A DNA stretch of 64,000 nt. Origin: Pontederia crassipes (Eukaryota > Streptophyta > Magnoliopsida > Commelinales > Pontederiaceae). Within the stretch, counting starts at the first letter, position 1, and each line of letters starts with the position of its first letter. The stretch lies in NCBI GenBank assembly GCA_030549335.1, contig CM060196.1:20294501-20358500 (forward strand). Reading direction: 5' to 3'. A program made the position numbers and the translations under genes. Shown here one piece after another: positions 12,022 through 23,569 of this stretch. The notes under the pieces were generated by a model that saw only the letters and a program-made list of their open reading frames with translations, was not told where the DNA came from and did no database searches.

Positions 12022-15000
12022 TTCTACCCCCTTTAAAATAAATTTTGTTCGCAAAATTTAACATATCTCATTATTCAAAGAAATATGGATAAGGTTCACA
12101 CATATTTTTTATTGAATTTCCTTAGTTAATATCATAATCCTAACACAAAAACGTACAATAATGATTTTGTTAGATTAAATGACTTGTTCTATTTGATTGG
12201 GGATATGAATACTTTTATTCGTATATGGTGTCCTCTACTTTTCATTGTGGGGACCCAAGTTGGTGTTATTCTATCATTGCTCATCATGCAAAAGATTAGA
12301 TAGGAAAGTGTAGGGTTGGGCACAAAAATTAGTCAAGTAAGATTTGATAACCTTTTTATGCATCTTCTCAGATCATCAGAATTGATTTTCTTTGAAAATA
12401 AATTATCTAATCCACATCATATACTCTATTTGACATTTTCATTCATTACACTTTATTTTGAATTTTGTTTTCATTATAGACATCTCATCATTTTATTCAC
12501 GCCTATAAAACTTAGGTGTATTAGTCATTCTATTCATATTATTATTATTATTATTTTTTTTTTCTAGTATGGATAAAGTTTGAATAAAGATAATTGCAAT
12601 AGTTATAAGTGTAAAATGATCTGAGTCAGAGAGTTAATGAAATCGTAACTTATGTCTCCTGATAATAATGAAAGTGTCAAATTCACATGAATCAATTATA
12701 ACCTTAAAGAGAAGATGTTACATTAAATAAGGAACCATCACCTATTCTTGTGACTATAAGTCATAAACTATGTTTTATTGTCCATGCGAATAAAGGAGAG
12801 GGAGTGAGCAACAATGAAATTAGTATATATGATTTCTTTTTTTTGTTGGTCTGTAATAATCGAATGTTGGTTCGAGTTCGTGGTCGAAGATCGAAAAGAC
12901 GCCCTTCCAATCATTCTTTCGCTAGGATGTCAACCAACACTTCATGATAGTAAACTCTACGACTCCAATTAAGCTATCGAATGATGACCAGAGGCGGCCA
13001 CACTCCAATAAATCTTTTGATAAACTTTTTAACTCACTTTTTAAACTCTCAAGGTTGGTTTACATAATAAAGTCAGCAATGAAGAATCATTAATCACCCA
13101 TAGAAGAGTTACAACGTTGATTTCATCAATCAATTTTTCTAAGTGAGATAGAATAAGGACGAACTAATGATCAATTGTAAATTAATACTCAAAGATGGCA
13201 ACTTTGGATCGATAAAGATTATTCAAGGATCATTGAAGATTTCAAAATTTGTATTTATATATGGTGATTCAATCACTCGAGCAATGTGAGTTGTGACAAA
13301 CAAAGAAGAACTAAAAATCCATACTCAAAGATTGAATTGTAATCAATAATGATCAATCAGGAATCATCAGTGATTTCGAAATATATATTGGTGAGTGAGG
13401 AGTTAACAATGATTCTGATATCAACGATACTAATTTAAGAATTCAAAATACTTTGAAAATTATAAATAATGATTCAGTCTACTAATGATAATTTACTAAT
13501 CATCAATTGATTTGGATCCTACAAAGTGAGTATCACTTGTCAATATTAAAGAAATTTGATAGTTGGTTCTTCAACACCTTATGCATCGACTTTACAAAAT
13601 ATAAACTTTGAAGTCAATCCATATGGAGGTCATTCAAATTTTTAGATAACCAAAACTACGTGGAAATATGTCAAAACGTAGGGTGCTCAAATTCTTATTG
13701 TTTGATATTTCTTTTCTAATTCGAATATCAATGATATAAAACATACTATTTGATTATCAAACATGTGAATATATCTTTTCATTTTAATTGTAATAGTATA
13801 AATGATGGATTATAAGTACCCTCTTTGTCTAAAAATATTTACCATGAAACATAATGTCTAATACCACTACGGACTTTGCAATATATCATCTTAAGCTATT
13901 AGCCTTTCTTTAGCTTACACGTGTAACAATCTAAAATATGATGTGCTCTATATAGTAGAGCCCTCATTCAAATCAATGGTTTTGCTAATACATAGTCATA
14001 CTTAATTTATTTGATTCATGTTTTGTTTTTTCAAAATGTATACGAGAAGCATATCAAGTCCATTGGAGAGCTAAATGATAACATTTGATCTGTATCACTC
14101 AAGTATCTTTCTTATGACCATCATGACCCATCACTATATAGTTAAGTAAAAATACATACTAACTTTGACACCCACTTTTATTATATTTGGATTTTGCAAA
14201 ATAAGGTTCCTAACTTGCATGTATCCATGAGAAATTAAGATGTCATCAATAATATAATTACATTTTAATCAACAAATCATTTGAAAATCTGAATCGATCC
14301 AGAAAAGTAGTTTGATATTGGTTAACCAAATGTCTATCAAATACTTGTAATAATTGTATTGGTTTAAAATGTAAACTTTGAAATATAATATTCTTTAATT
14401 TTAGTTAATGGTATCCAAATCTTAAATTAGTCTTAAGGAATATACTAATACCTTATGGTTGATCAAACAACCTACTTTCGATATGGTATTCTTTATAGTA
14501 ACTTGGTTCAGAAGTCTACAATTGTTGTTCAACTTAGGGATTCATCTTTCCTCTTGATGATTAAGGCTAAAACTCATAGCTTGATCGAATATAACCCATG
14601 TACGAAGGCTCACAATGTTCTTTTTATGTCGAATGACAAGGAGTATGAAAGTAGGGATAATTCTATGAAGAAGGTCAATAAAGAATTCCTCTATCAAAGG
14701 TAGGTCAAACCACTTCTATAGAATATAATTTAGAATTCCCTAAACATAGGAACATTGTTCAAACTTATTTTTCTTTATCAAATAATCTAAGAACCTAGAC
14801 ATCCTTTCCAAAACAGCTCACTAGCATGCCTATAATAGATTCGAAAATATGTACTTGCTTCCTTATTACTCATAAAATCAAATCATAGTTGACTTGAAAG
14901 TGAGAAAATAGTTAGCTCCCTATAAAAATCTAATCATACATGATAAGAAGATAATTAATCCACATCCAAAATTACAATAAAATCATGTAAATACAAAACA

Positions 15001-15389
15001 ATCATCTCAGCAACCAAGTACTTGTCACACTTCCAACTATGCAAGGCATTGCCACAAAGTCTAGAAATCACAAATTAGTACTTGATGGTTATCTGCTTTC
15101 TCTTTTCCTTTTTAGATAACGTGTCATGGTAATACATATATAAATCCATGTATAGGGTTATGATGCATAGAGTCATAATTAATCAAAAGCAAATATCACA
15201 ATCGCATTTTAAAATGTCATATATTAGTACATATATAACCTCACATTATAATCCTCAAACTCACACAACTCAAGCTAAATACGGGTAGTCCACACTATAA
15301 GCATACCAATGATAACCTCACTATAACATTCTAGACATTGTTATGTAAACTTTGACTAAAGGGAGGACCTATTGCTCTGATACCATAAC
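12022..15389 (-). pseudogene. Decayed internal region of element D (pol remnants)
   Basis: No intact reading frame survives. Next to the left LTR the minus strand reads a short end-of-pol-like segment (RTKFILKGV) running into a purine tract AAAGGGGGTAGAA directly before the LTR start, the usual end of plant Ty3 elements. Around 14,232-14,263 the minus strand reads NYIIDDILIS, an RT active-site-like signature (normally F/YVDDIL). At 15,372-15,385 the minus strand carries the iMet primer site TGGTATCAGAGCAA. The rest is heavily stopped and unassignable by eye. Plus-strand short frames here (for example 14,455-14,703) look like chance. Confidence 0.55.
15372..15385 (-). other. Primer-binding site (tRNA-iMet), element D
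   Basis: The minus strand reads TGGTATCAGAGCAA four bases inside the right LTR, the standard initiator-Met primer site of plant Ty3 and Ty1 elements. It shows that the right LTR is the 5' LTR. Confidence 0.85.
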
Positions 15390-18149
15390 TATCACAATCT
15401 CAATTTAACTCGCGAGTTAAACTAGAGTTCGTGACTCATTATGGACGATAAAATAAAATTATGAAAAAAATGTAGAAATGTGATGTAATTTAAGCTTCTT
15501 TTATAACAAAAGAGTAAAAGTATATCATTAAATAAATTACATAACATGTGATTATTTCAGAGCAAACTGATACACCTTAAGTCGTACATTTGACAAAATG
15601 ACTTTATTTTCGATACAACTTAGTTTGACATAAGTAATAAACACGACTAACTCTCTCGACATTTTAATAGAAAGATACGAGAGACATAAATCCTCTCATC
15701 ATACCACCAAGGATGTTATAGAATCTTTTTACGACTATCACCTCGCACGATCCCCAACGAGCTATATGAATCTGAAAAATATTATAAACAATATTTTGAG
15801 CAAAAATAGCTTAGTAAGTTGATAACTCATAAGCTATGTGTTACCATCTAATAAATTCGGAGAAATATAAAATACAAACATTAATTATAATATCAAAATC
15901 AATATTTTGATGCATTTAATAAATACATATATAACATTCCAATCGAAATCATCCCACTCAATTCACAATCATCGTCATTTAGTCATATCAAACACGTGTA
16001 TATAATACAACACTCTCATATGTATGCACGAATTACTAAATAGCCAGTGATCGATAGGTGGACTCTAGAGGTGGCTCTCATCGTGATCAGTGATGTAGCA
16101 CTTAGTTCCATTCTACCTCATCCTTTTCGGGGAACAAATCATATAGCGATAGGTAGATTCTAGAAGTGGCCCCATCACGACTACTCGTGATATAGTACTT
16201 AGCTCCACATGGCACTTAACTCCAGCCTATCTCTTCCCATTATTGGAGAACATAATGATAGATTGAACTCTAGAGGTGACTCCCATCATAATCAGCGATG
16301 TAGCACTTAGCTCCAATCATCATACATGAAATACAGACAAATGCAGTGCATGATTCATCATATAACAATTGTATCTCAAATATCAAAAGATAAATCATAT
16401 CAAATATCATTTCAAATGGAACAATATTGTACTTCTCGTAATCCGTTCATATTATATCACATATGCTTTTCAAATGTGCAATCATACATTCATTCATATA
16501 TATTTTTCATAACTACATTTCTCGAAATCAATTCATAAATATCCAAAACATATTCAATACATATAATAATCGATGTCACACCAAATTCAAGAGGTGAAAA
16601 CATATAGTAGGAGAAATCAACTTACCTATAAGAGTTACCAAAAGGTTTTTCATTTCCATTTTTACTACTTTACTCTTCTACTCCTATACAATAATAATAA
16701 GAACACATCACTTCTATGAACTGAACACAAACCTATCACACATGAAATATAATTAATTGAAGAGGTAATAACCCTTAAGTACTTACTCCCATAACTTAAG
16801 TAACTATTTATCACAAGAGTTGGCCTATTGTTAAGAGAAATTGTATACATAATAAAAGAAAATTGATAACCAAATTTGTTCATTCCATTTTTTCTTGCTT
16901 CTTGGTTGCTAATATATTAATTTTCATAAATTATTTCATTGTGGTTTGTTCATAAGAAAATCAACATTCAGCCTAACGTTTATCTTGTTTCTATGTTTTG
17001 TCAAACTGAGTGACCTTACTTTTATGATTTATATAAAATAATAACCATTCCCCATTTTGATACTTATAATTTTTTCAAAACCTAGGGTGCAACTCATAAA
17101 ATTACTTTAATTTATATCTATTTGTACTGAGCATAATAAATTTAACCAATACTAGCATAATTTGTCCTAAGTTCCATCCTGATAGACTGAGTAAGGCTCG
17201 GTAAAAAACATTTATAACTTTCGCTACACATATCATTTTAGAGCGATTCCAATTTTCAATGAAACCTAACATCAATGTCTATAACACCCTAAATTATCAA
17301 ATAATTCCACAACATATTATATTTAATACATAATTTACAAATTTGGATAATAATTTCGACGAAAATAGTACATTAAATATAAGAGCATAACTTTTTTTAC
17401 AGAAATCATATTAACTTGATTCCAAAGCTCAGCGAAAGTAGACTCCGAGAGTATCAATCAATGTAAATTTAATAATTTTTTAAGAGGATGCAACAAATAA
17501 ATGATGATCATGAAAAGGACCACTAGCTTAGGGTTAGAATTGCCACCTTGAGTGATTGGTGTTGTAGAATTTCCTTTGCCTTCCATAGAAATAATCAAGA
17601 TATGATAATTTAGATGCCATTTCTAAACATGTAATGGAGACAGGAGGAATTTCTTTGGATTTTTATCATATAAGAAAGGCGGTTGGAAAAATCGACTAAG
17701 CATGAGGTGGCAAGCTACTAGCTTGCTGGCAGTTTGTATGTGAGCAACTCTTTATCCAATAGGATTTTGACATTCAAATTAAGTTATTAATGGACAGTAA
17801 TTATTCATTATTAAGTATATATTATGATAATACAACCCAAATAATTTATTCGTACATTTTCTATATTGAATATTTTTACAATACTTTTCCTAAGTGCCAC
17901 TTGGCAATGTTTGATTGGCTCGTGAGATTTAATCTACATGTTAATAACTATATGCATACTTAATGGTATGAGTATATGCTTTAGCATAGTATGTTTATTA
18001 ATTATTTTTAATACTTTATTTAAATTGAACAAAATTTAAAAAAATTGATAAGTGACATTACAACGAACACATATATCATATTGTTCATCAATCATAAGTT
18101 ATAATATTAAAACATATAATGACATATGAATTACATTTAGGATATTATA
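15390..18149 (-). repeat. 5' LTR of element D
   Basis: 2,760 bp, colinear with 9237-12021. Ends are mutated relative to the other copy (TATCACAATCTC for TGTCACGACCCC; ATATTATA for ATATTACA). It carries the same GGTGGCTC/CACTTAGCTCC tandem block at about 16,050-16,315. Confidence 0.85.
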
Positions 18150-18409
18150 TAATCTGGGGTTCAAGGTCTATAATTTAACTTTCTCTCTCATTACTTGAGG
18201 GTTCGAATATTTGAGATTGACATCATCGTTAATTCTATTTTATTTTAAAATTGCAAATATCTTTTCTCTCAATTAATAAACTTAAATTAGAAAGATAAGA
18301 ATCTAGACTAGTCCTCGTGGGATCGACAACTCTTACTTACTCTTTATTACTTGATTCGGCCTATCATACTTGCTAGTATTTTGTGCATACAATTCTCGCA
18401 TCAAGTTTT

Positions 18410-18434
18410 TTACGCCATTGCTGGTGACTATTTC
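18410..18434 (+). other. Primer-binding site (tRNA-Asp type), element B
   Basis: Directly after the LTR end GCATCA comes AGTTTTTT and then ACGCCATTGCTGGTGA, a diverged form of the tRNA-Asp primer site (GCGCCGTTGCCGGGGA). Element A has the same LTR-end/AGTTTTTT/primer-site layout, showing common descent. Confidence 0.65.
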
Positions 18435-18570
18435 TAGTTCTATTTTTTCTACTTTTGTGAAGATTTTATTGCATATTTTTATTTGGAATTAATCACTTCA
18501 TATACTTTCATGAGTTTATATTTGTGTATGTTTCAGGAAGTTATTTTAAAGACAAATTGATCCATCTTCA

Positions 18571-19634
18571 ATGGTGAAGAAGAATAAATCCAAACAACAA
18601 CCCAAGTCAATTGAAGATAGCAAGATTATCAAAGCTCTTGAAAAAAAACAACTTGATGCTTTTTGTAGCTCTCAACAAGAAGGCGCTTCTGCACCTAAAA
18701 TCATACAAGTTGGTATAAACTTTCCAGAACAAAATACAATCATGCCACCCCATGCATGTGTAGAAGAAAGAGATACATCGCAAGACTCACTAGTCCTGCT
18801 TTTGCTCATATGTCGGGGACGTTGCTGACGAAGATCTCCACATAAGAAGAATTCATACAGAGTATGGAGATTCAAATTTTAATTATGAAGCAACATGGCT
18901 AAGAAATGGATGATGCCCTTTCATCTCTGCAAGAAGAAAAGTTTTCAACTGAATCAAAGACCAATCTGGAGGGGATGCTTTACTAATTTATTTCAACCAT
19001 TGAGAACAAGCTTAACCTTCATAATCAACTCATTCAATCTTTAGAGGCACACTTGATTCAGTTGAAGTCTCAAGTTAAAGTCAATAATAATATTCCTCCT
19101 CCTCCACAACCATTTGAGATTCAAAATAAATTCGAGGAGATGGAGGCAAAGATTCAAGCTCTAGAGAAGCACGTTGCAAATTTTTCTTCTCAATTTGACT
19201 CATCTCAAAAGGCTTGCTTAGAAAATTTTCCTCCAATTATTGTATGCTCATGCCACCATCAAAATTCTTATTACAGATGGAGACCATGAATAAATTATCA
19301 AAGAAGAACATGGACTATAGAGTGGAGGATAAAGGAGACAAATCAGTATGTAATTGAAGATGGAATAGTCCGAAGGAGGAGTTGACCTTCGGAAGTTCTA
19401 ACCCCAATTAAGAACTTGCCTCAAATTATACCTCAACAAAAGGAGGGAGCCACATCATTCATAGCATCAACATCAATAACACCAACCACATCCCAACAAT
19501 GGTGTCCAAGGAGTCCAAAAGCAATTCAAAATAGAGAGAAATCACAAATTGACTTAAAAGGTAAAGCCAAAATCTTTAATGAAGGTTACCGAAGGTTGGA
19601 GTCAGTTGGGTGCATATTCACTCGCATCTCGTGA
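18571..19634 (+). pseudogene. Gag-like N-terminal region of element B (broken)
   Basis: A Lys/Gln-rich start (MVKKNKSKQQPKS) opens at 18571 and breaks after 85 codons. At 19,053-19,289 a second frame carries a heptad-like segment (FEEMEAKIQALEKHVANF), probably coiled coil, followed by further disrupted frames to 19,634. Position just downstream of the primer site and the coiled-coil character suggest a gag-type or LARD leader protein. There is no zinc knuckle, protease or RT. I do not recognise a specific family and several stops separate the pieces. Confidence 0.4.
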
Positions 19635-21115
19635 GCTCATCATATTGGACATTCACGAACACATTAACTAATCGTGGTGAGATTATTCTTTATTGTACAT
19701 TTTTATTTTAATAATATCCTTTTGTTAATTTAGGTTATCGAGTCTTAGGAGAATTGTTACTTTTCTTTTAAATTGCTTTTATATATTTGGTTTTGTTAGA
19801 TCAAGTTCTAGTCATAATTTAGTATGTTTTAGTCCATTAATTACTTTATTTTATTTAGCCCATAATCGGATGATCTTAATTTCACAATTTACTGCACTAC
19901 AAGCTTCAAACCCAACCCGAGTTTTTATGAACTCGGGACGCGTTAGTTTTCTATATATTCATATCAGGTACATATAACCCGAGCCAGGCTATCATACACC
20001 CGGGCCAGGTAGAACCCATTGCACGAGTCTGGTAGCAGTCACCCGGCCCGATCACATACGCAACTCGGCTCACGTCTGCACAATTTGGACCGAACTTCTT
20101 CCACGATTGTTTTGCCGAATTTTCACATGAATAATCCGGCCAACGTGATTCCAATTTTGAACGCTGATTTTGGCCGTTGAGAAGCCACCTACCTACCATT
20201 ATTCAAGCTTTATTGCTGCCTGATCTTCAAGGCATTCACGCGGCCCGAGTTTGATTATAAAAATGGCTCGAAGTTGGCTTCCGGGACCACATTGCCTCCA
20301 TCTTAACCTCCTCCTCCGACCTCGGCGGCTCTTCATGTCCTTTGCGATGAACGTCAACGCCGCCTCAACCGCCCCCGACCACTAGGAGCCCACGCTGCCA
20401 CTGCCACACTCTTCTGACCCTCGACCACCGCGCCGCCATCAACAGATCTGCCAACTGATCCGCCTTCATCACGAACGCTACCGCTGTGTCTGCTCTTCAT
20501 CGTTGCTGACACCAGATCACCGCCGCCGTGTCTGCTCTTCATCGTCGGTGACACTAGATCACCACCGTCGTGCCTCCATCGACCATCCTCAAGCCAGACA
20601 CTTCATCTCTGAACCCCAGACGATGATCTTCTGCACCCGGCCCGGAGATCGCCTCGCACCGCCTTTGCCTCATGCCACAGCCAACACCTGGGCCATGTTC
20701 TTCCGAATCCGGCCAGCAATTGCACTTGTTCAGCTCGGAATGCGTCGATTGTATACCCGGGCTGAGCTCTTCGTTCGGTCAGCAGGTTCTACGACATGCG
20801 ACAGCCCGGGCCGTGCTCATCAACAACTCAATTTTCAACGACAACCTACTGAATAACCCGGGCCGCACAAATAGCATACCCGGACTGGGTTCATCTCCAG
20901 ATCATCAATCATCCAGCTCTGCTTGCTACTCATTACTAACCCGGGCCGGGTTTCGTGCACAGATTGCTTGCAAAACTATTTGTCATGATGCCACCCCGCC
21001 TGAAGTTTCTAGTCCGTCACTCCAATGATTCTTCGACAAATGATAATGAAGTCCAACAAGAAGAATGACCGCCACGACCTACCAGTCTTGAGTTTCGGGA
21101 CTCTACCCAACGCAA
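19635..21115. other. Non-coding GC-rich internal region of element B
   Basis: From ~19,900 the sequence becomes GC-rich with scattered copies of the ACCCGGGCCGAGT motif (for example near 19,978, 20,005, 20,637, 20,755, 20,805, 20,856, 20,939). A block of GATCACCGCCG/TGTCTGCTCTTCATCG repeats lies near 20,480-20,570. Open frames of ~117 codons in two registers are low-complexity consequences of GC content; no domain is visible. Confidence 0.45.
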
Positions 21116-22330
21116 ATGCTACCGGCAAGCGTTCTTCTTCACTATTACCCCCACCCGGTATGCATGCTTCAAAATGATGGCGGATTTGAAATATCGATAC
21201 TGATATTATGTTACTCTTTGAGAGGGTGGGGATGCGAACCTTTCTGGAGCAATGATGACCGGCGTACGAGAAATTGTGCCATGAGTTCTTTAGTTCGTAC
21301 GCTTATGAGTGCTCTGCCCGACGCCATCGGGTCAACTTCTAGCTTTTTAATAATGAATACAACTTTTTTATGTCAGAGTTCAACTCTATTTATGGATTTC
21401 CCATACTGGAGTCTTCTGCTACTTCTCCTGAGTTTCAGGGAGCTGCTTTCTAGAAAGCTATAACAAATGATCAGTCCTTTCTTCCATCCTGAGCAAAGGC
21501 AAATCTTATTCAGACTCCGATGTTTCGATATGCTCACAAGATCATCTCTTATACCATTTGTGCTAGAGGAGAAAGCGAGGGTGCCATTAGTACTACGGAA
21601 TTGGAGATATTATGGGCTATGATGGAAGGAAGACAGATCAACTTAGGCGCCATCTTAGCTGACAATTTTCAAAGACAGGCTAACAAAACTGGATTTATAG
21701 TTATCAATGGTGGCCTGGTCACTCATATAGCCCTCTATTTGGGGCTTGACTTGTCTTTTCTGGAGCCCATCGAACCCATCGAGCCCACATTTATTAGGAT
21801 GACCACGGTTCTTTAGATGAACCTTGTCGATAGGACAACATTTTTTTTGGTCTGGTCTTCAAATTTCACAATAAAGTTGAGGCACTACCGTGCACTGATG
21901 TTGATCGCTTTACTATCTTTGATTGCGCGAACTGGATATACTTTTCTTCCTTGAGACATGTCGAGCCTCGTCACGTAGCAGATCCTCCTACATGCCCAGA
22001 TCCAGATGACGATGATCCAGTACCTCTGCAGGACGAGGGGCCTTCACAGCACACGCAACCTCATTTTATGGCTCCCAATCAACCACTTCAGCTCGGGTCT
22101 ACATCTCAGCCGACTTATGCTTCTACCTCTACCAGTTTTGATGTCTTTACTATGCAGGATACATTAGCCACACTTCTTACGGGCCAGGAGAGACAGTTAC
22201 AGATGACACAACAGCACTATCGGGAGACTTTGATATAGTTTCAGAGGCTTAGTGATTGTCAGGATCACCTTGAGCAGCTGGTTCGGGATTTCTTTGGGCA
22301 GTCTCCACCACCTCCAGAAATGGGCTAGCT
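21116..22330 (+). pseudogene. 'Putative plant transposon protein'-like ORF of element B (broken)
   Basis: Three consecutive frame pieces on the plus strand: ~21,367-21,492 (EFNSIYGFPIL), 21,520-21,816 (MFRYAHKIISYTI then ILWAMMEGRQINLGAILAD) and 21,951-22,330 (Pro/Gln-rich, ending in a QERQLQMTQQHYRE-type coiled segment and FGQSPPPP). The middle piece has the layout seen in the domain annotated in plants as putative plant transposon or Athila ORF protein, in which an R-x-x-x-x-I-x-Y-T block is followed by LW-x-x-x-x-x-x-x-INL. Frames are separated by stops and shifts, so it is a relic. The assignment is from remembered family character, not a search. It supports a LARD/Athila-related origin. 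Confidence 0.5.
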
Positions 22331-22430
22331 GGTTGTGTTTTTTACTTTATCTTATTTTTTTTATCTTTTTAAGTCTTCCAACTTGTACTCCTTACATTGT
22401 TTGGCTAACACTAAGGACATTGTTTATTTC

Positions 22431-22447
22431 AAGCTTGGGGGAGGTTG
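22431..22447 (+). other. Internal polypurine-like tract (second PPT copy)
   Basis: AAGCTTGGGGGAGGTTG almost repeats the terminal purine tract AAGCTTGGGGGAATT at 23,555. It sits just downstream of the last coding relic and ~1.1 kb before the 3' LTR. It may be a central PPT-like site or a duplicated one. Confidence 0.45.
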
Positions 22448-22935
22448 TATTTTATGCATTATATTTGCTTATTGTATTGTATTAGCATATTTGTTTTCTC
22501 TTAGTTTATTTCAGTATTGCATGTTTATTTATCTTTGCATCTTATGAAAATCCATAAAAAATCAAAAAAAAAAAATTCAAAAACCACAAAAGTACCATTC
22601 ACTATCATTTTCCTTTATTGGTTGTTCTTCTTAATTGCATTTAAGTGAAATTCAAGGACACCTTGTGCACTTATGAAATTTTATTGCCATAATTTTACAT
22701 GTTCCATCACCTTAGTATTGGGTAATTTGAAAAGTGTATGTTGCCAAGTATATTTGTGGATACTTAGACCAATGATTCTTGTTCATGCTCGTATTTCATT
22801 TCTTATTTTATTTTACGTCTTAATGGTAGTAGCTTTTATTGAATGCATAAAGTATTTTGTGAGCTTAAAATAAATAATCAAACATGAAAGAGGGTTAGTT
22901 AAACTCCAAAAGTTATAATAAGGTATAATTGTGTT

Positions 22936-23275
22936 ATCCGGAATTTAGATGTGTTCAGATGATTAGATCCGTAGAGAATTCTTGCCTGACAACCTAAGGG
23001 CAATTGCTCTGAGATTCGTCGGTCGAAAGTCCGTTATATGGACCACTTGCGTAATATGGAGAAGCACAAGAGTACCAAATCAGTGAAAGAGACAATTTTT
23101 TACATCGTCCGGAACCTTGGTGTGTTCAGATAATTAGACCCGTAGGGGATTCTTGCCTAGCAACCTAAGGCCAACTGGTCTAGAATTCGCCGATCGAAAG
23201 CCTATTACATGAATCACCTTGAGCAATATGAAGAAGCACATGAGTACTCAATTCTATATAAAAATAATAAGGTGA
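22936..23275. repeat. ~170 bp tandem duplication in element B
   Basis: Two units, starting at 22,936 and 23,106, share (A/G)TCCGGAA, TGTGTTCAGAT, ATTCTTGCCTG/AG, CAACCTAAGG, CGAAAGTCC/CCT and GAAGCACA-GAGTAC in order. They are non-coding and lie between the ORF relic and the 3' purine tract. Between 22,330 and 22,936 I see only AT-rich sequence with a hydrophobic chance frame. Confidence 0.7.
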
Positions 23276-23554
23276 ATAAGTAAAATTAAGCTCACACTTT
23301 ACTTTTGCGTTCAACATTAATGCTATTATTTGATAGGCCATATGTTTTCTTGCACGAAGCTAAACTAGAATAAGTTTAAACTGTTTGAAATTCAAAAATT
23401 TTATGAAGCTGGGTTATTGTGGATAGATATTTTGGCGATGGACTTGTAAAGCGATGGTAGTGGAAAAATATTAGTCATGGGGTGGAGAATATGATAGTTC
23501 ATTTATGATTCTTGAGTCTTGCCTTGAAGCTTGCTTGAGGATAAGCAAGAGTTC

Positions 23555-23569
23555 AAGCTTGGGGGAATT
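23555..23569 (+). other. Polypurine tract, element B
   Basis: AAGCTTGGGGGAATT lies immediately before the 3' LTR start TGACGTATGC, the primer for plus-strand DNA synthesis. Confidence 0.75.

Larger units (their letters stand above)
9237..18149 (-). mobile_element. Element D: decayed Ty3-type LTR retrotransposon
   Basis: Two ~2.77 kb direct repeats (9237-12021 and 15390-18149) flank 3.4 kb of internal sequence. On the minus strand the element starts TGTAATATCC and ends GGGGTCGTGACA. The iMet primer site lies next to the right LTR and a purine tract next to the left one, which fixes the orientation. The flanks TAATA (9232-9236) and TAATC (18150-18154) are a slightly diverged TSD; the undisturbed site is GATAATGTGGG in the 3' LTR of element B. 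The internal region is far shorter than a complete Ty3 element and riddled with stops. Confidence 0.8.
4130..18409 (+). repeat. 5' LTR of element B (three pieces)
   Basis: The LTR is split into 4130-4298, 8091-9236 and 18155-18409 by elements A and D, about 1.57 kb in total. The pieces align in order with the uninterrupted 3' LTR (23570-24925): the A insertion point corresponds to GGAGGTGCAAAG near 23,720 and the D insertion point to GATAATGTGGG near 24,880. The last ~195 bp of the R-U5 region (18,200-18,395) is absent from the 3' LTR. The U5 tail (CTTGCTAGT ... CTCGCATCA) resembles the U5 tail of element A, so A and B are related families. Confidence 0.85.

Noticed and set aside
20503..21028. 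Two ~117-codon plus-strand frames
   Set aside because: GC-rich non-coding interior of element B; two registers open at once and neither has a recognisable domain.
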